Below the pieces are notes generated by a model, which had not been told where the DNA came from, did no database searches, and worked only from the letters and a program-made list of their open reading frames with translations. Below are positions 25,864-34,286 of a stretch of DNA of 64,000 bases, piece by piece (the first letter of the stretch is position 1; the number at the start of each line of letters is the position of its first letter). Both the position numbers and the translations under genes were made by a program. The DNA lies in NCBI GenBank assembly GCA_965242485.1, contig CBDESM010000003.1, positions 2,170,001-2,234,000 of the forward strand. Reading direction: 5' to 3'. The DNA is from CBDESM01 sp965242485. GTDB taxonomy: Bacteria > Chloroflexota > Dehalococcoidia > Bin125.

Positions 25864-26919
25864 TTGGAAGCGCCGATTCACCTGCCCCTGCTGCCCACGG
25901 GCGTCGGTTCGGTTTCGTCCGCCGACCCATCCGAAGCGATCGACTCCGTGCTGGAGGACTACTGGCGCCTCCCCTTCTGGCCGCAACTGCCGGCACGCGA
26001 CCCGCTCGAGATGATGATCCCCCAAGTTGGCTTATCGCTGCCCGGCGCGTCTTGGGACGGCAGCATCCTGCACTGGTCGGGCGCGCTCCCCGACGCCGCG
26101 ATCGCGGATGCGCCGCTGCCTCCGCCCGAACGCGCCGCCGGCCTGCACGAACTGCTCGAGCGGCTGCCCCGCGTGCCCGAAGAGCGCCGTTCGAAGGTGC
26201 TCAAGGGCCAGCTGGTCGGCCCGATCACCCTCTCGCGCTGGTCCGATCCGGCCGGTCGTGGCGCGTTCGACGGCCTCGAACAGGTGCAGCGCCTCGCCGC
26301 CTGGCTGGGGCGCATCGGCGCCCGCCTCGCCGATGCCTACAAAACGCTCGGCTATCAGGCGATCATCGTCTTCGACGAGCCGGAACTGGCAGCCGTCGGA
26401 GAACCCTCCGTGCCCTTGCCTTGGCGGGAGGTCGAGCAGATCCTGCGCGCCGCGATCGAGCCCGTGCAGCGGGCCGGAGCGCTCGCGGGCATCCACTGCT
26501 GCGCTCGGCCGCACTGGACCCGCGTGCTCGACGCGCGGCCGAACCTGATCCACTTCGACGGCCGCGAAGGCGCGGTCGACGACGTGATCGAGCACCGCAC
26601 CGCGATCCGCGAGCACGTCGCCCGCGGTGGCTATCTCGGCTGGGGACTCTGGCCGACCGACGCGCCCGCAACCGGGTTCGACCCCAAAGAGATGCAGTAC
26701 TTCCTCGCCCGCGCCGCGCGCGAGCTTTCCTTCGTCGACGCCTCCGTCGGCCTGATCTTCAAGCGTTCGATGCTCACCGGCGTCTGCGGCGGCGCCGGAC
26801 TGACCGCCGCCCAGGAGCGCGAGCTGGCTTCCGACCTCGAAGAGATGTCCATGGGCATCCGCCGCCGTTACTGGATCGCCGCCGCGACCGACGTCGACCC
26901 CGACGCGCCGCTGACCTGA
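25864..26919 (+). CDS. UROD/MetE-like (cobalamin-independent methionine synthase C-terminal type) protein
   Basis: This 351-residue protein starts with TTG at 25864, behind a good GGAGG at 25853-25857. The beginning PTGVGSVSS, the middle GQLVGPITLSRW, IIVFDEPEL, IHCCARPHW and the end TGVCGGAGLT follow the barrel of MetE C-terminal and uroporphyrinogen decarboxylase families. The HCC and CGG motifs are in the places where MetE binds zinc. It lacks the MetE N-terminal half, like archaeal short forms. It could methylate homocysteine or use another methyl donor and thiol. Its substrate is not known from the sequence. Confidence 0.75.
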   Translation: MEAPIHLPLLPTGVGSVSSADPSEAIDSVLEDYWRLPFWPQLPARDPLEMMIPQVGLSLPGASWDGSILHWSGALPDAAIADAPLPPPERAAGLHELLERLPRVPEERRSKVLKGQLVGPITLSRWSDPAGRGAFDGLEQVQRLAAWLGRIGARLADAYKTLGYQAIIVFDEPELAAVGEPSVPLPWREVEQILRAAIEPVQRAGALAGIHCCARPHWTRVLDARPNLIHFDGREGAVDDVIEHRTAIREHVARGGYLGWGLWPTDAPATGFDPKEMQYFLARAARELSFVDASVGLIFKRSMLTGVCGGAGLTAAQERELASDLEEMSMGIRRRYWIAAATDVDPDAPLT

Positions 26920-26933
26920 TTCGGCCTACGCGC

Positions 26934-27977
26934 TTATGTCCCGGCGGCGCCGCTCGTCGGCGGATAGCGCTCGAGGAAGCCCAGCATGATCCGGTTCACT
27001 TCCTGCGGGCACTCCTGCTGCACCCAGTGCGCGCAGTCGGGCAGATAGACCAACTCGAACGGGCCGCTGAACAGATCGTCCATGTCCGTGGTCAGCTCCT
27101 TGCCGAGCGCGCGATCCTTCTCGCCCCAAATCAGCAGCGTCGGCGCGGAAATCTCGTCCCAGCTGGTGCGCGCCGCCACGTTCCCGCCCTTCGCGGGCCT
27201 GAAGCCGAACATGTTCAGCACTTTGTCGACCGTCGCCGAATCCTGCCGCGCCGCCTGCATCGCCGCCCCCGCGGCGGCGCGGTAGTAGTTGAGCCCGCCG
27301 CGCAGCGCGCCCGGCCGCGACGCGGCCGTCCGATAGTGCTGCAGCACGTCCGGCGGGAACGCCTCCGGGTGCGCCGCCGTGTCGCGCAGGATCAGGCCGA
27401 TCCGCTCGTAGTCGTTCACCGCCAGCCAGCGTTCGGGCAGGCGCGGCAGCTGGAACATGTACATGTACCAAGAGCGCCTGAGCTGCCGCAGGTTCGGGCG
27501 CCTCCCGCCCAGCGCGCGCTGGAACGGTTCCGGATGCGGCGCGTTCAGCACCATCAGCCGGTCGGTCAGTTCGGGCCGGTCGATCGCGAAATGCCAAGCG
27601 ATCGCGCCGCCCCAGTCGTGCCCGGCGACGACGGCCCGCTCCCGCCCGAAGTGCGCGATCAGCCGCGCCACGTCCTCGATCAGCAGCGGCATCGCGTAGT
27701 CCGATGCCTCCTTCGGCTTGTCGGAGAGGTTGTAGCCGCGCAGATCCGGCGCGACGACGCGGTAGCCGGCCGCCGACAGCGCCTGCATCTGGTGGCGCCA
27801 GGACCACCAGAACTCCGGGAAGCCGTGCAGCAGCAGCACCAGCGGCGCGTCCTCGCCGCGCGCCGACGGCAGCTCCGCGTAGTGCAGCAGGACGCCCTGC
27901 GCGCCTTCGGCGAAACCGTGCCGCCAAGCGCCGTCGGCCGGCTCGTCCTCCGGGATGCAGCGCCGTTGGTCAGCCAT
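26934..27977 (-). CDS. Epoxide-hydrolase-like alpha/beta hydrolase
   Basis: This 347-residue protein has the alpha/beta hydrolase fold. The oxyanion motif is LLHGFPEFWWSWRHQ. The nucleophile Asp is in VAGHDWGGAIAW. PTLLIWGEKD carries the acid region, and the catalytic His is in PDCAHWVQQE. The Asp nucleophile and the HGFP motif point to epoxide hydrolases or haloalkane dehalogenases rather than to esterases. Two lid tyrosines, as in epoxide hydrolases, are plausible (YMYMFQLP). It overlaps the upstream paralogue by 8 bases. Confidence 0.85.
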   Translation of the reverse strand: MADQRRCIPEDEPADGAWRHGFAEGAQGVLLHYAELPSARGEDAPLVLLLHGFPEFWWSWRHQMQALSAAGYRVVAPDLRGYNLSDKPKEASDYAMPLLIEDVARLIAHFGRERAVVAGHDWGGAIAWHFAIDRPELTDRLMVLNAPHPEPFQRALGGRRPNLRQLRRSWYMYMFQLPRLPERWLAVNDYERIGLILRDTAAHPEAFPPDVLQHYRTAASRPGALRGGLNYYRAAAGAAMQAARQDSATVDKVLNMFGFRPAKGGNVAARTSWDEISAPTLLIWGEKDRALGKELTTDMDDLFSGPFELVYLPDCAHWVQQECPQEVNRIMLGFLERYPPTSGAAGT

Positions 27978-28863
27978 TCGCGTCCGCTCGGGCGGGGCCG
28001 AGGAAGTTGAGCATCGCGGCCGCCACCTCTTCCGGACGTTCCTGCTGCACCCAGTGTCCCGCGCCCTCGATCTTGTCGACGCGCAGATCGTCGACTCGCC
28101 CCGCCGCCTCTTCCATGAACTCGAGGCGGACGGCCGGATCGTCCACGCCCCAGATGAACTGGGTCGGGCAGGTGATCCGCTTGTGCCGGTCGGGCAGCGT
28201 CTGGAACCAGTCCGGAACGTAGATGTGGCGGTAGTACTTGGTCGCGCTGGAGATCGCGCCCGGCTGCTTCAGCGCCCCCGCCAGCACGGCGATGTCGTCG
28301 TCGCTGAACGCGTCGGGGTTCTTGGCCGCGCCGCGGAAGATGCGCGCGGCCGCCGCGTCGATGTCCTGCCAGCCCTGCCGCTCGGCCAAGCCGGGCACCT
28401 GCATCACCACCGCGTACTTGTTCGCCGGCCAGTTGCGCCGCTGCCAGTACCACGACCGGATCAGCGGCGCGTTCATCACGATCAGCCGCTCGCACGCCTT
28501 CGGATAGTCGAGCGGGAACTGCAGCGCGATGATTCCGCCCCAATCGTGGCCGACCACCGTCGCCGAGCGCTCGCCGAATGCGCGGATCAGCCCACGCACG
28601 TCGCGCGTCAGGTTCTTGATGCTGTAGCCGCCGCGCGGCTTCTCGCTCAGGTTGTAGCCGCGCAGGTCCGGCGCGACGACTTTGTAGCCCGCATCGGCCA
28701 GCGGGCCGATCTGGTGGCGCCACGAGTACCAGTGCTCGGGAAAGCCGTGCAGCAGCAGGACCAGCGGCCCTTCCCCCTGCGCGACGTAGTGGAAGCGGAT
28801 GCCGTTGGCCGTCGCCTCGCCGTGTTCCCAAGTCTCGGGGACCGCCCCTGCGGTTTCAGTCAT
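27970..28863 (-). CDS. Epoxide-hydrolase-like alpha/beta hydrolase, paralogue
   Basis: This is a 297-residue relative of the next gene downstream. Motifs are LLHGFPEHWYSWRHQ, APDLRGYNLSEKP, VVGHDWGGIIAL with Asp as nucleophile, and GAGHWVQQERP with the catalytic His. The two proteins share most motifs, but this one lacks about 50 residues at the N-terminus and in the lid. The ATG at 28863 starts a short family-like lead-in (MTETAGAVPETWEHG). Tandem copies with overlapping ends suggest two related substrates handled together, which is inference. Confidence 0.86.
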   Translation of the reverse strand: MTETAGAVPETWEHGEATANGIRFHYVAQGEGPLVLLLHGFPEHWYSWRHQIGPLADAGYKVVAPDLRGYNLSEKPRGGYSIKNLTRDVRGLIRAFGERSATVVGHDWGGIIALQFPLDYPKACERLIVMNAPLIRSWYWQRRNWPANKYAVVMQVPGLAERQGWQDIDAAAARIFRGAAKNPDAFSDDDIAVLAGALKQPGAISSATKYYRHIYVPDWFQTLPDRHKRITCPTQFIWGVDDPAVRLEFMEEAAGRVDDLRVDKIEGAGHWVQQERPEEVAAAMLNFLGPARADANG

Positions 28864-28876
28864 GCGGCGGCCCTCC

Positions 28877-30172
28877 TCAGGACAAGCCCAGCGCCGGGTG
28901 CGGGTTGATTGGCTGGTTGTTCCGCAGAATCTCGAAGTGCAGGTGCGGCCCGGTGCTTCGCCCCGTCGATCCGATCCAGCCGATCACTTCCCATGCCGCC
29001 ACGTGCTGCCCGATGACCACGCGCGAGCCTGACAGATGCGCGTAGCGCGACTTGATCTCGCCTCCATGGTCGATCTCGATCCAGCGGCCGTAGGAATCAT
29101 CCCAACCGCCGTTGCTGACCGTGCCGGCCCGCGCCGCCCGCACCGGCGCACCGGTCGGCGCCGCGAAATCAACGCCCGTGTGAATCCCGTAGTGGTTGTT
29201 GCGCGGCGTGCCGAAGGGATCCGTGATCCGCTCGTATTCGACCGGCATGTACCAGATCACGGGCGCGGTCAGCGGCGCGAAGTACTCGCCCTTGAGGTCG
29301 GGCCGCGTGCCGCCGACGAGCAGCAGTCGTTGGTCGATGTAGATCGCGTTGGGGTCCGGGGTGAGGCGGTTCGGCCCGTACGAGATTGTCGCGCCGCGGT
29401 CCGCCTCGTAGCGGAACAGCAAGTCTTCCAGGGTGTCGCCGGACTGCACCTTGTAGAGCAGCCCGTCGCGGACCGGGAGCTCGAGCTCCGTCCCCACTTG
29501 CATCTGGGCCGGATTATCGATGTGCATGTTGTTGACCCGGACGCTGCCGATGTGCAGCCCGAAGCGCTGCGCGATCCCGGCCATGGTCTCGCCCGGCTGG
29601 ACCAGATAGGTGAAGGACATCGGCAACTGTTCGAGCGGGCTGGCGGCGGTGTAGGCCCGGATCGCCGCCCGTGCCTCGTTCGCCGGCGCCGGCACGAACT
29701 CGCCGGTCCCGTCGAACGTCTCCTCGCTGCTCGGCGAGCGTCCCCCGACGCCGTAGGCTTCCTCCTCGTCCTCGCTCAGCGTCTGAGGCGGATCATCATG
29801 CGGCCGTGATCCCTCATCTGCACCAGCCTGCTCCGGTTCTTGGAAATCGGCGATGGACGCCTCTTGCTCCGTCGCAGCACGCGACGCCGACGGATTGTCT
29901 TCGCCCACCAGTCTGGGCTTGGATTCGCGTGGCGGTGCAACCGTGTTCGTTGACGATTGAACGGGGGGTTCGGGCAACTGCAATGGCGCTGAGGTGAGCG
30001 GTTCGTCTCCGGGTGCGGTGACGACGAGCACGACTGCGATGAGGCCGGCGCTCACGGCCGCGACGGCGGAGAAGATCGCGGCTTGGACCGACCGCGGTTT
30101 CGCCCGCACGGCCGCCGCCCACCGCCGGTGAATCGGCTCGCGCGGCTCAGAATCCTGCATCCAAGTCAGCAC
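28877..30172 (-). CDS. LysM and peptidase M23 domain protein
   Basis: This is a 431-residue envelope protein. A single hydrophobic helix at about residues 35-60 anchors it or acts as a signal. An acidic, disordered stretch follows. Two LysM domains (TYLVQPGETMAGIAQRFGL, LLYKVQSGDTLEDLLFRY) bind peptidoglycan. The C-terminal M23 zinc endopeptidase has all ligands: HTGVDF (His and Asp), then GPHLHFE. The catalytic site therefore looks active, and it should cut peptide cross-links in the cell wall. It is transcribed divergently from the leader peptide and sirtuin genes. Confidence 0.9.
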   Translation of the reverse strand: MLTWMQDSEPREPIHRRWAAAVRAKPRSVQAAIFSAVAAVSAGLIAVVLVVTAPGDEPLTSAPLQLPEPPVQSSTNTVAPPRESKPRLVGEDNPSASRAATEQEASIADFQEPEQAGADEGSRPHDDPPQTLSEDEEEAYGVGGRSPSSEETFDGTGEFVPAPANEARAAIRAYTAASPLEQLPMSFTYLVQPGETMAGIAQRFGLHIGSVRVNNMHIDNPAQMQVGTELELPVRDGLLYKVQSGDTLEDLLFRYEADRGATISYGPNRLTPDPNAIYIDQRLLLVGGTRPDLKGEYFAPLTAPVIWYMPVEYERITDPFGTPRNNHYGIHTGVDFAAPTGAPVRAARAGTVSNGGWDDSYGRWIEIDHGGEIKSRYAHLSGSRVVIGQHVAAWEVIGWIGSTGRSTGPHLHFEILRNNQPINPHPALGLS

Positions 30173-30287
30173 GCGGCTGCCCGCATATGTCGAGTACCCA
30201 CTCCCAAGCCGATCGGCACCCGCAGTCTACCTGCTGCCGCCGTTTCGCACAGCCGCGCGCGCCGGGGCTGCAAGACTTGACATCTCG

Positions 30288-30296
30288 TGGTATGAT
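30288..30296 (+). promoter_or_regulatory. Extended -10 promoter element (TGGTATGAT)
   Basis: TATGAT at 30291-30296 preceded by TGG forms an extended -10 box. It lies 34 bases before the leader-peptide ATG. A TTGACA at 30277 is too close (8-base spacer) to be its -35. The region is AT-rich compared with its surroundings. Confidence 0.5.
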
Positions 30297-30330
30297 GTCT
30301 GCGAATCGGGATCGAGGAAGGGAGCAGCTG

Positions 30331-30381
30331 ATGCGCAAGCTGAACATCCACCTCGTCTTCGGAGTCCTCCAAGTCGACTGA
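30331..30381 (+). CDS. Putative 16-residue leader peptide
   Basis: ATG at 30331 follows GAGGAAGGGAG. The peptide reads MRKLNIHLVFGVLQVD and stops at TGA 30379-30381. Seven of sixteen residues are Leu, Val or Ile, as in branched-chain amino-acid leader peptides. It is followed by two hairpins. The layout of promoter, peptide, hairpin and terminator is that of a transcription attenuator. However, the next gene is a sirtuin and not an amino-acid biosynthesis gene, so it may instead make a stand-alone peptide or small RNA. Confidence 0.55.
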   Translation: MRKLNIHLVFGVLQVD

Positions 30382-30384
30382 TCA

Positions 30385-30401
30385 GGCGCCGCGAGGGCGC
30401 C
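30385..30401 (+). promoter_or_regulatory. Hairpin between leader peptide and terminator
   Basis: A perfect GGCGCC / GGCGCC stem with the loop GCGAG, 3 bases after the leader stop codon. A ribosome stalled at the end of the leader would cover it, so it could act as a pause or anti-terminator-related structure. Confidence 0.5.
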
Positions 30402-30414
30402 GGACACAGAGGAT

Positions 30415-30439
30415 GCGCCCCCGTTCGCGGGGGCGTTTT
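30415..30439 (+). terminator. Rho-independent terminator after the leader peptide
   Basis: CGCCCCCG / CGGGGGCG forms an 8-bp perfect stem with a TTCG tetraloop, followed by TTTT. It is the best intrinsic terminator in the window. It lies 60 bases upstream of the sirtuin start, so transcripts from the upstream promoter must pass it to reach that gene. Confidence 0.8.
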
Positions 30440-30499
30440 CGTATCCGCGAGCAATGCCGACCCGAGAGCCCCCCTCGATGAGGACGGAGGCGCTGCCAA

Positions 30500-31312
30500 A
30501 TGGCTGAACATCCCGCTGCCGCCAGCGAAGCCGAGCCGCTTCCGCACGAGGCCGATGTCCGTCGCGCGGCGGAGCTGCTGCACGGCTCGCGCTATTGCAT
30601 CGCCCTCACCGGCGCCGGCATCTCAGCTGAATCGGGCATCCCCACCTTCCGCGGCAAGGACGGCCTCTGGACCAAGCACGGCGAGCCGCCGCTCAACCAG
30701 TACGACGAGTTCCGCGACGACCCCGCCGCTTGGTGGACCCGCGTCGCCGAGCGCCGCCGCAACCCCGACGAGCTCTCCCGCGGCATCGCCGACGCGCAGC
30801 CCAACGATGCCCACTTCGCCATGGCCGAGCTCGAACGCATCGGCGTGCTCAAGCACACCATCACCCAGAACGTCGACGGCCTCCACCGCACCGCCGGCAT
30901 GCAATCGATGACCGAAATTCACGGCTGCACCACCCTCCTGCGCTGCACCGCCTGCAACACCCGCACCCCGTTCGACGAAGTACCGGAAGTCATGCCTCCG
31001 CGTTGCGATAAATGCGGCGGCATCGTCAAGACCGACACCGTCATGTTCGGCGAGCCGATCCCGCCCGACGCGCTCGAACGCTGCTACCAGGAATCCTCGC
31101 GCGCCGACTGCGTGATCCTCGTCGGCACCACCGCCGTCGTCTCGCCCGCCGCCGATTTCGCCTTCGCCGTCGGTCAGCGCGGCTTCCCGATGATCGAGGT
31201 CAACCTCGACCCGACCGTGATCACGCAGTACTGCGCCGTCGCGATCCACGACAAAGCGGGCGAGATGATGTCCCGCATCGTCGCCGCAGTCAAGGACCTG
31301 CAAGCCGGCTGA
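30500..31312 (+). CDS. cobB: NAD-dependent protein deacylase (sirtuin)
   Basis: This 270-residue Sir2-family enzyme removes acetyl or acyl groups from lysine with NAD. Motifs are TGAGISAESGIPTFRG for NAD binding, TQNVDGLH and the catalytic His in EIHGCTTLL. Zinc is bound by the pair CTAC...CDKCGG. VMFGEPIP and VGTTAVVSPA are also typical. The ATG at 30500 has GGAGG 10 bases upstream. All catalytic and zinc residues are present. The gene may be controlled by the leader/terminator in front of it. The symbol follows general usage for bacterial sirtuins. Confidence 0.92.
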   Translation: MAEHPAAASEAEPLPHEADVRRAAELLHGSRYCIALTGAGISAESGIPTFRGKDGLWTKHGEPPLNQYDEFRDDPAAWWTRVAERRRNPDELSRGIADAQPNDAHFAMAELERIGVLKHTITQNVDGLHRTAGMQSMTEIHGCTTLLRCTACNTRTPFDEVPEVMPPRCDKCGGIVKTDTVMFGEPIPPDALERCYQESSRADCVILVGTTAVVSPAADFAFAVGQRGFPMIEVNLDPTVITQYCAVAIHDKAGEMMSRIVAAVKDLQAG

Positions 31313-31347
31313 CCAGCCGCCGGACAGCCAGCGAGTAGGATTCCGCA

Positions 31348-32676
31348 ATGCCCGCCGCCACGCCCGATCTCGCCATCAACTGGGACGACGTCACCGCCGA
31401 GATCGTCTCGGTCCTGCGTGACTACCTGCGCATCGACACCACCAACCCGCCCGGCAACGAACAAGTCGGCGCGGAGTACCTCGCCTCGCTGCTCGAAGCC
31501 GAGGGCTATGAGGTCGAGTACCGCGAAGCCGGACCCGGCCGCGTCTCAATGCGCACGCGCCTATCGGGGACCGGCAAGCACCGCCCGCTGATGCTGCTCA
31601 ACCACACCGACGTCGTCCCGGCCCAGCCCGAATTCTGGAACGTCGATCCCTTCGCGGCCGAAATTCGCGAGGACCACATCTGGGGCCGCGGCGCGCTCGA
31701 CATGAAGGGCATGGGCGTGCTCGAACTGCTCGTCATGCTCCTGTTCAAGCGGCATGGGCTGGCGCCGGACCGCGACATCGTCTATCTCGCCGTCGCCGAC
31801 GAAGAGGCGGGCAGCTCGATGGGGATGGAATGGCTGGACCAGAACGAGCGCGGCTGGATCACGGAGCCCGAGTACGCGCTCAACGAGGGCGGCATGGGCA
31901 GCCTCGAGTTCCTCGGCTCCTCCCAGCCGATCTTCGCCTGCTCGCCCTCCGAAAAATCCCCGCTCTGGCTCAAGCTCCGCGCCGAAGGCGCTCCCGGACA
32001 CGGTTCGACGCCCCACTCCGACAACGCCGTGGACCGCCTCGTGCGCGCGCTCCACGCCGTGCAGACCTGGGATCGCGCCGTAGTCGTGCAGCCGACCACG
32101 GAGGACGCGCTCCACCGTATGCGCACGGGCCGCGCCTGGCCGGCCGGCATGCCCAGCGTCGCGAATCTCCGCTCCGCCTATCCCGCCTTCGCCGCGATCA
32201 CGCAGGACACGATCTCCGCCACCGGCGCGACCAGCGGGTTCAAGCACAACGTGATCCCCGCCGACGCGGAGGCGACGCTCGACTGCCGCCTCCTGCCCGG
32301 CGAGTCCCATGAGGACTTCATCAGGAAGATGCGCGACGTGATCGACGACGCAAAGGTCAATGTCGAGATCGTCTTCCAATCCTCCGGCCCCGCCGCGAGC
32401 TTCGAGACGGAGCTGGTCGGCGTCGTCGAAGACGTCGTGCGCGAACAGGTCGAGGGCGCGATCGTCGTGCCGTCCACCTGCGTCGGCTTCACCGACTCGC
32501 GCGTCCTCCGTCGCCACGGCGTCCACGCCTACGGGTTCGTGCCCACCCTGATGAATTCCGCCCTGGCCTCCGGAGTCCACGGCCACAACGAGCGCGTGCC
32601 CATCGACGGGCTCAAAACCGGCATCCAAATCCTCTTCGAAGTTGTCCGCCGTTTCACCAACGCGACCCGTCCATAG
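31348..32676 (+). CDS. M20-family metallopeptidase / amidohydrolase
   Basis: This 442-residue protein is related to ArgE/DapE/carboxypeptidase G2. Metal-binding motifs are LLNHTDVVP (first His and Asp), WGRGALDMKG (bridging Asp) and VADEEAGSSMG (Glu pair). The dimerisation domain begins near SEKSPLWLKLRAEG, and the last ligand His lies in GVHGHNERVPI. It hydrolyses an amide or peptide bond with two zinc ions. The precise substrate is not evident. It begins 35 bases after the sirtuin gene, so it may be co-transcribed with it. Confidence 0.88.
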   Translation: MPAATPDLAINWDDVTAEIVSVLRDYLRIDTTNPPGNEQVGAEYLASLLEAEGYEVEYREAGPGRVSMRTRLSGTGKHRPLMLLNHTDVVPAQPEFWNVDPFAAEIREDHIWGRGALDMKGMGVLELLVMLLFKRHGLAPDRDIVYLAVADEEAGSSMGMEWLDQNERGWITEPEYALNEGGMGSLEFLGSSQPIFACSPSEKSPLWLKLRAEGAPGHGSTPHSDNAVDRLVRALHAVQTWDRAVVVQPTTEDALHRMRTGRAWPAGMPSVANLRSAYPAFAAITQDTISATGATSGFKHNVIPADAEATLDCRLLPGESHEDFIRKMRDVIDDAKVNVEIVFQSSGPAASFETELVGVVEDVVREQVEGAIVVPSTCVGFTDSRVLRRHGVHAYGFVPTLMNSALASGVHGHNERVPIDGLKTGIQILFEVVRRFTNATRP

Positions 32677-32726
32677 GCAGACTCGCGGCCGATTATGACT
32701 AGCCGAAGCACGAATAGGAGGCCGTC

Positions 32727-33539
32727 GTGAGCCATCCCTCGCTCGAAAACCAGTGGGCGCTGATCCTCGGCGCTTCCAGCGGCTTCGGCGCCGCCACCGC
32801 CGTCGCCCTCGCCGAAGCCGGCATGAACATCATCGGCATCCACCTCGACCGCCGTTCCACGATGCAGAACGTCGAACGCATCGTCGCCGAAATCGAAGGC
32901 CATGGCCGTCAAGTCCGCTTCCACAACATCAACGCCGCCGACGCCGAAAAGCGCGTCGAAGCCTTGGACGATGTCCGCTCCCATCTGGACGCGGAGGACG
33001 GCCCCAAGACTGTCCGCATCCTGCTCCACTCGCTTGCCTTCGGCACCCTCGGCCCCTACATCGGCGGCGAGGGCGAGCGTCAGATCACCCAGCGCCAGAT
33101 GGAAATGACGCTCGACGTGATGGCCAACTCCGTCGTCTACTGGACCCAGGACATGGTCGCCCGTGGCCTGCTCGGCTCGGGCGGCAAGATCTACGGCATG
33201 ACTTCCGGCGGCGACATGCGCGTCATCCCCCAATACGGCGCGGTCAGCGCCGCCAAGGCCGCCCTCGCCGCCCACCTCCGCCAACTCGCCGTTGAACTGG
33301 CCCCGATGGGCATCGCCGCCAACGCCGTCAAGGCCGGCATCACCCACACCCCCGCCCTCGAAAAAATCCCCGCCGGCATGCAGCTGCTCGACTTCGCCCA
33401 AAACCACAACCCCAGCGGCAGGATCACTACCCCCGAAGACATCGCCCAAGCCATCATCGCCCTCAGCCAACCCGACTCCAACTGGCTCACCGGCAACACC
33501 ATCAACGTAGACGGCGCAGAAGACATCACCGTCCTCTGA
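32727..33539 (+). CDS. FabI/FabL-type short-chain reductase
   Basis: This 270-residue SDR protein starts with GTG behind AGGAGG. The cofactor loop is ILGASSGFGAATAVALAEAG. The active site is YGAVSAAKAAL: Tyr and Lys are six residues apart, which is the Y-x6-K spacing of enoyl-ACP reductases (FabI, FabL), not the Y-x3-K of ordinary SDRs. The segment LLHSLAFGTLGPYI also resembles the FabI/FabL loop. An enoyl-thioester reductase role, in fatty-acid synthesis or in the CoA-ester pathways nearby, is likely. The GASSGFG loop keeps it close to FabL. Confidence 0.75.
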   Translation: MSHPSLENQWALILGASSGFGAATAVALAEAGMNIIGIHLDRRSTMQNVERIVAEIEGHGRQVRFHNINAADAEKRVEALDDVRSHLDAEDGPKTVRILLHSLAFGTLGPYIGGEGERQITQRQMEMTLDVMANSVVYWTQDMVARGLLGSGGKIYGMTSGGDMRVIPQYGAVSAAKAALAAHLRQLAVELAPMGIAANAVKAGITHTPALEKIPAGMQLLDFAQNHNPSGRITTPEDIAQAIIALSQPDSNWLTGNTINVDGAEDITVL

Positions 33540-33571
33540 TTTGTCGGTAAACTGGCACCGAGGTGACCCCC

Positions 33572-33691
33572 ATGACAGAGAACAAGAAGCCCGCCGAATC
33601 GCCAAAGCTAGATCGCCCGAAGGACCAACGGCTCCCGCCACCTGGGCCTGAGCGGATCGTAAAGGCGGGTGCAGGTCCGATTCGGCGTTGA
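33572..33691 (+). CDS. Small basic protein (39 residues)
   Basis: ATG at 33572 is preceded by GAGGTG seven bases upstream. The 39-residue product starts MTENKKPAESPKLDRPKDQR and is charged and proline-rich, hence probably disordered. It stops 9 bases before the end of the convergent membrane-protein gene. No family is recognised and the coding evidence is only the ribosome site and composition. Confidence 0.4.
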   Translation: MTENKKPAESPKLDRPKDQRLPPPGPERIVKAGAGPIRR

Positions 33692-33700
33692 GCCTTCAAC

Positions 33701-34201
33701 TCAGCCAACTCTCGCGACGACCGCGATCATGATGGCGAGCACGGCGAGCGCCAGCGTGCATAGGAACGCGCACCACATGTGTGTCCCTTTGCGTTCGAGC
33801 AGTGGCTCGTTTCTGTCTATCGAATTGCTGATCTCCCCTCCGATCCATGCGTCTACGACGTCAACCGGAAACTCCCCGGCGATTTTGCGCAGGGTCTTCA
33901 GGTCCGGACGCCCGCTCCAATCGTGGACGCCGTAAGCGCGAGCCGCGTACCAGAGATACGCGGCGAATGTCGCGACCGCGAACCCCGCCAAAATCCACAG
34001 ATGCGGTCCGGGTTGCGGCGGGCCGGGCAGCGATGTTGAGACTAATGCCAGCAGCGCGGCATTGATGGGGAACGTGGCGAGCAGCTTGAAGTCGAGCATC
34101 CGCCGGCGCTCATGCTGCTCGTCTTGTTGACGCTCCGCTGTGTGCCGATACGCCCGCATCGCGTCCGCATCGCCAATCTTGTCCGAGGCGTCCTCCCCCA
34201 T
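33701..34201 (-). CDS. Three-helix membrane protein of unknown function
   Basis: This is a 166-residue protein. A charged, helical N-terminus (ERQQDEQHERRRML) is followed by two membrane helices (FPINAALLALVSTSL and LWILAGFAVATFAAYLWYAA). A cytoplasmic loop of about 50 residues contains GRPDLKTLRKIAGEFPVDVV, and the last helix is AFLCTLALAVLAIMIAVVA. The plan is reminiscent of small effector-type membrane proteins, but I cannot assign a family. Base composition is clearly lower in GC than its neighbours, which suggests recent acquisition. It lies near the compositional switch of the window. Confidence 0.65.
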   Translation of the reverse strand: MGEDASDKIGDADAMRAYRHTAERQQDEQHERRRMLDFKLLATFPINAALLALVSTSLPGPPQPGPHLWILAGFAVATFAAYLWYAARAYGVHDWSGRPDLKTLRKIAGEFPVDVVDAWIGGEISNSIDRNEPLLERKGTHMWCAFLCTLALAVLAIMIAVVARVG

Positions 34202-34286
34202 TATCCGATGTCCCTCGCTGCTCCCATTTCAGGCTGATCCGGCAAGCCTGCACTACACTACCCCTGCGTCTGATTGGAGGTTCGCT

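Noticed and set aside
30277..30282. Perfect TTGACA as -35 box for the leader promoter
   Set aside because: The spacer to TATGAT is 8 bases, too short; the extended -10 explains the promoter better.
34202..34210. TTATCC-like sequence near the skew switch as a DnaA box
   Set aside because: Only TTATCCGAT, a poor match, and single; no cluster of boxes seen.
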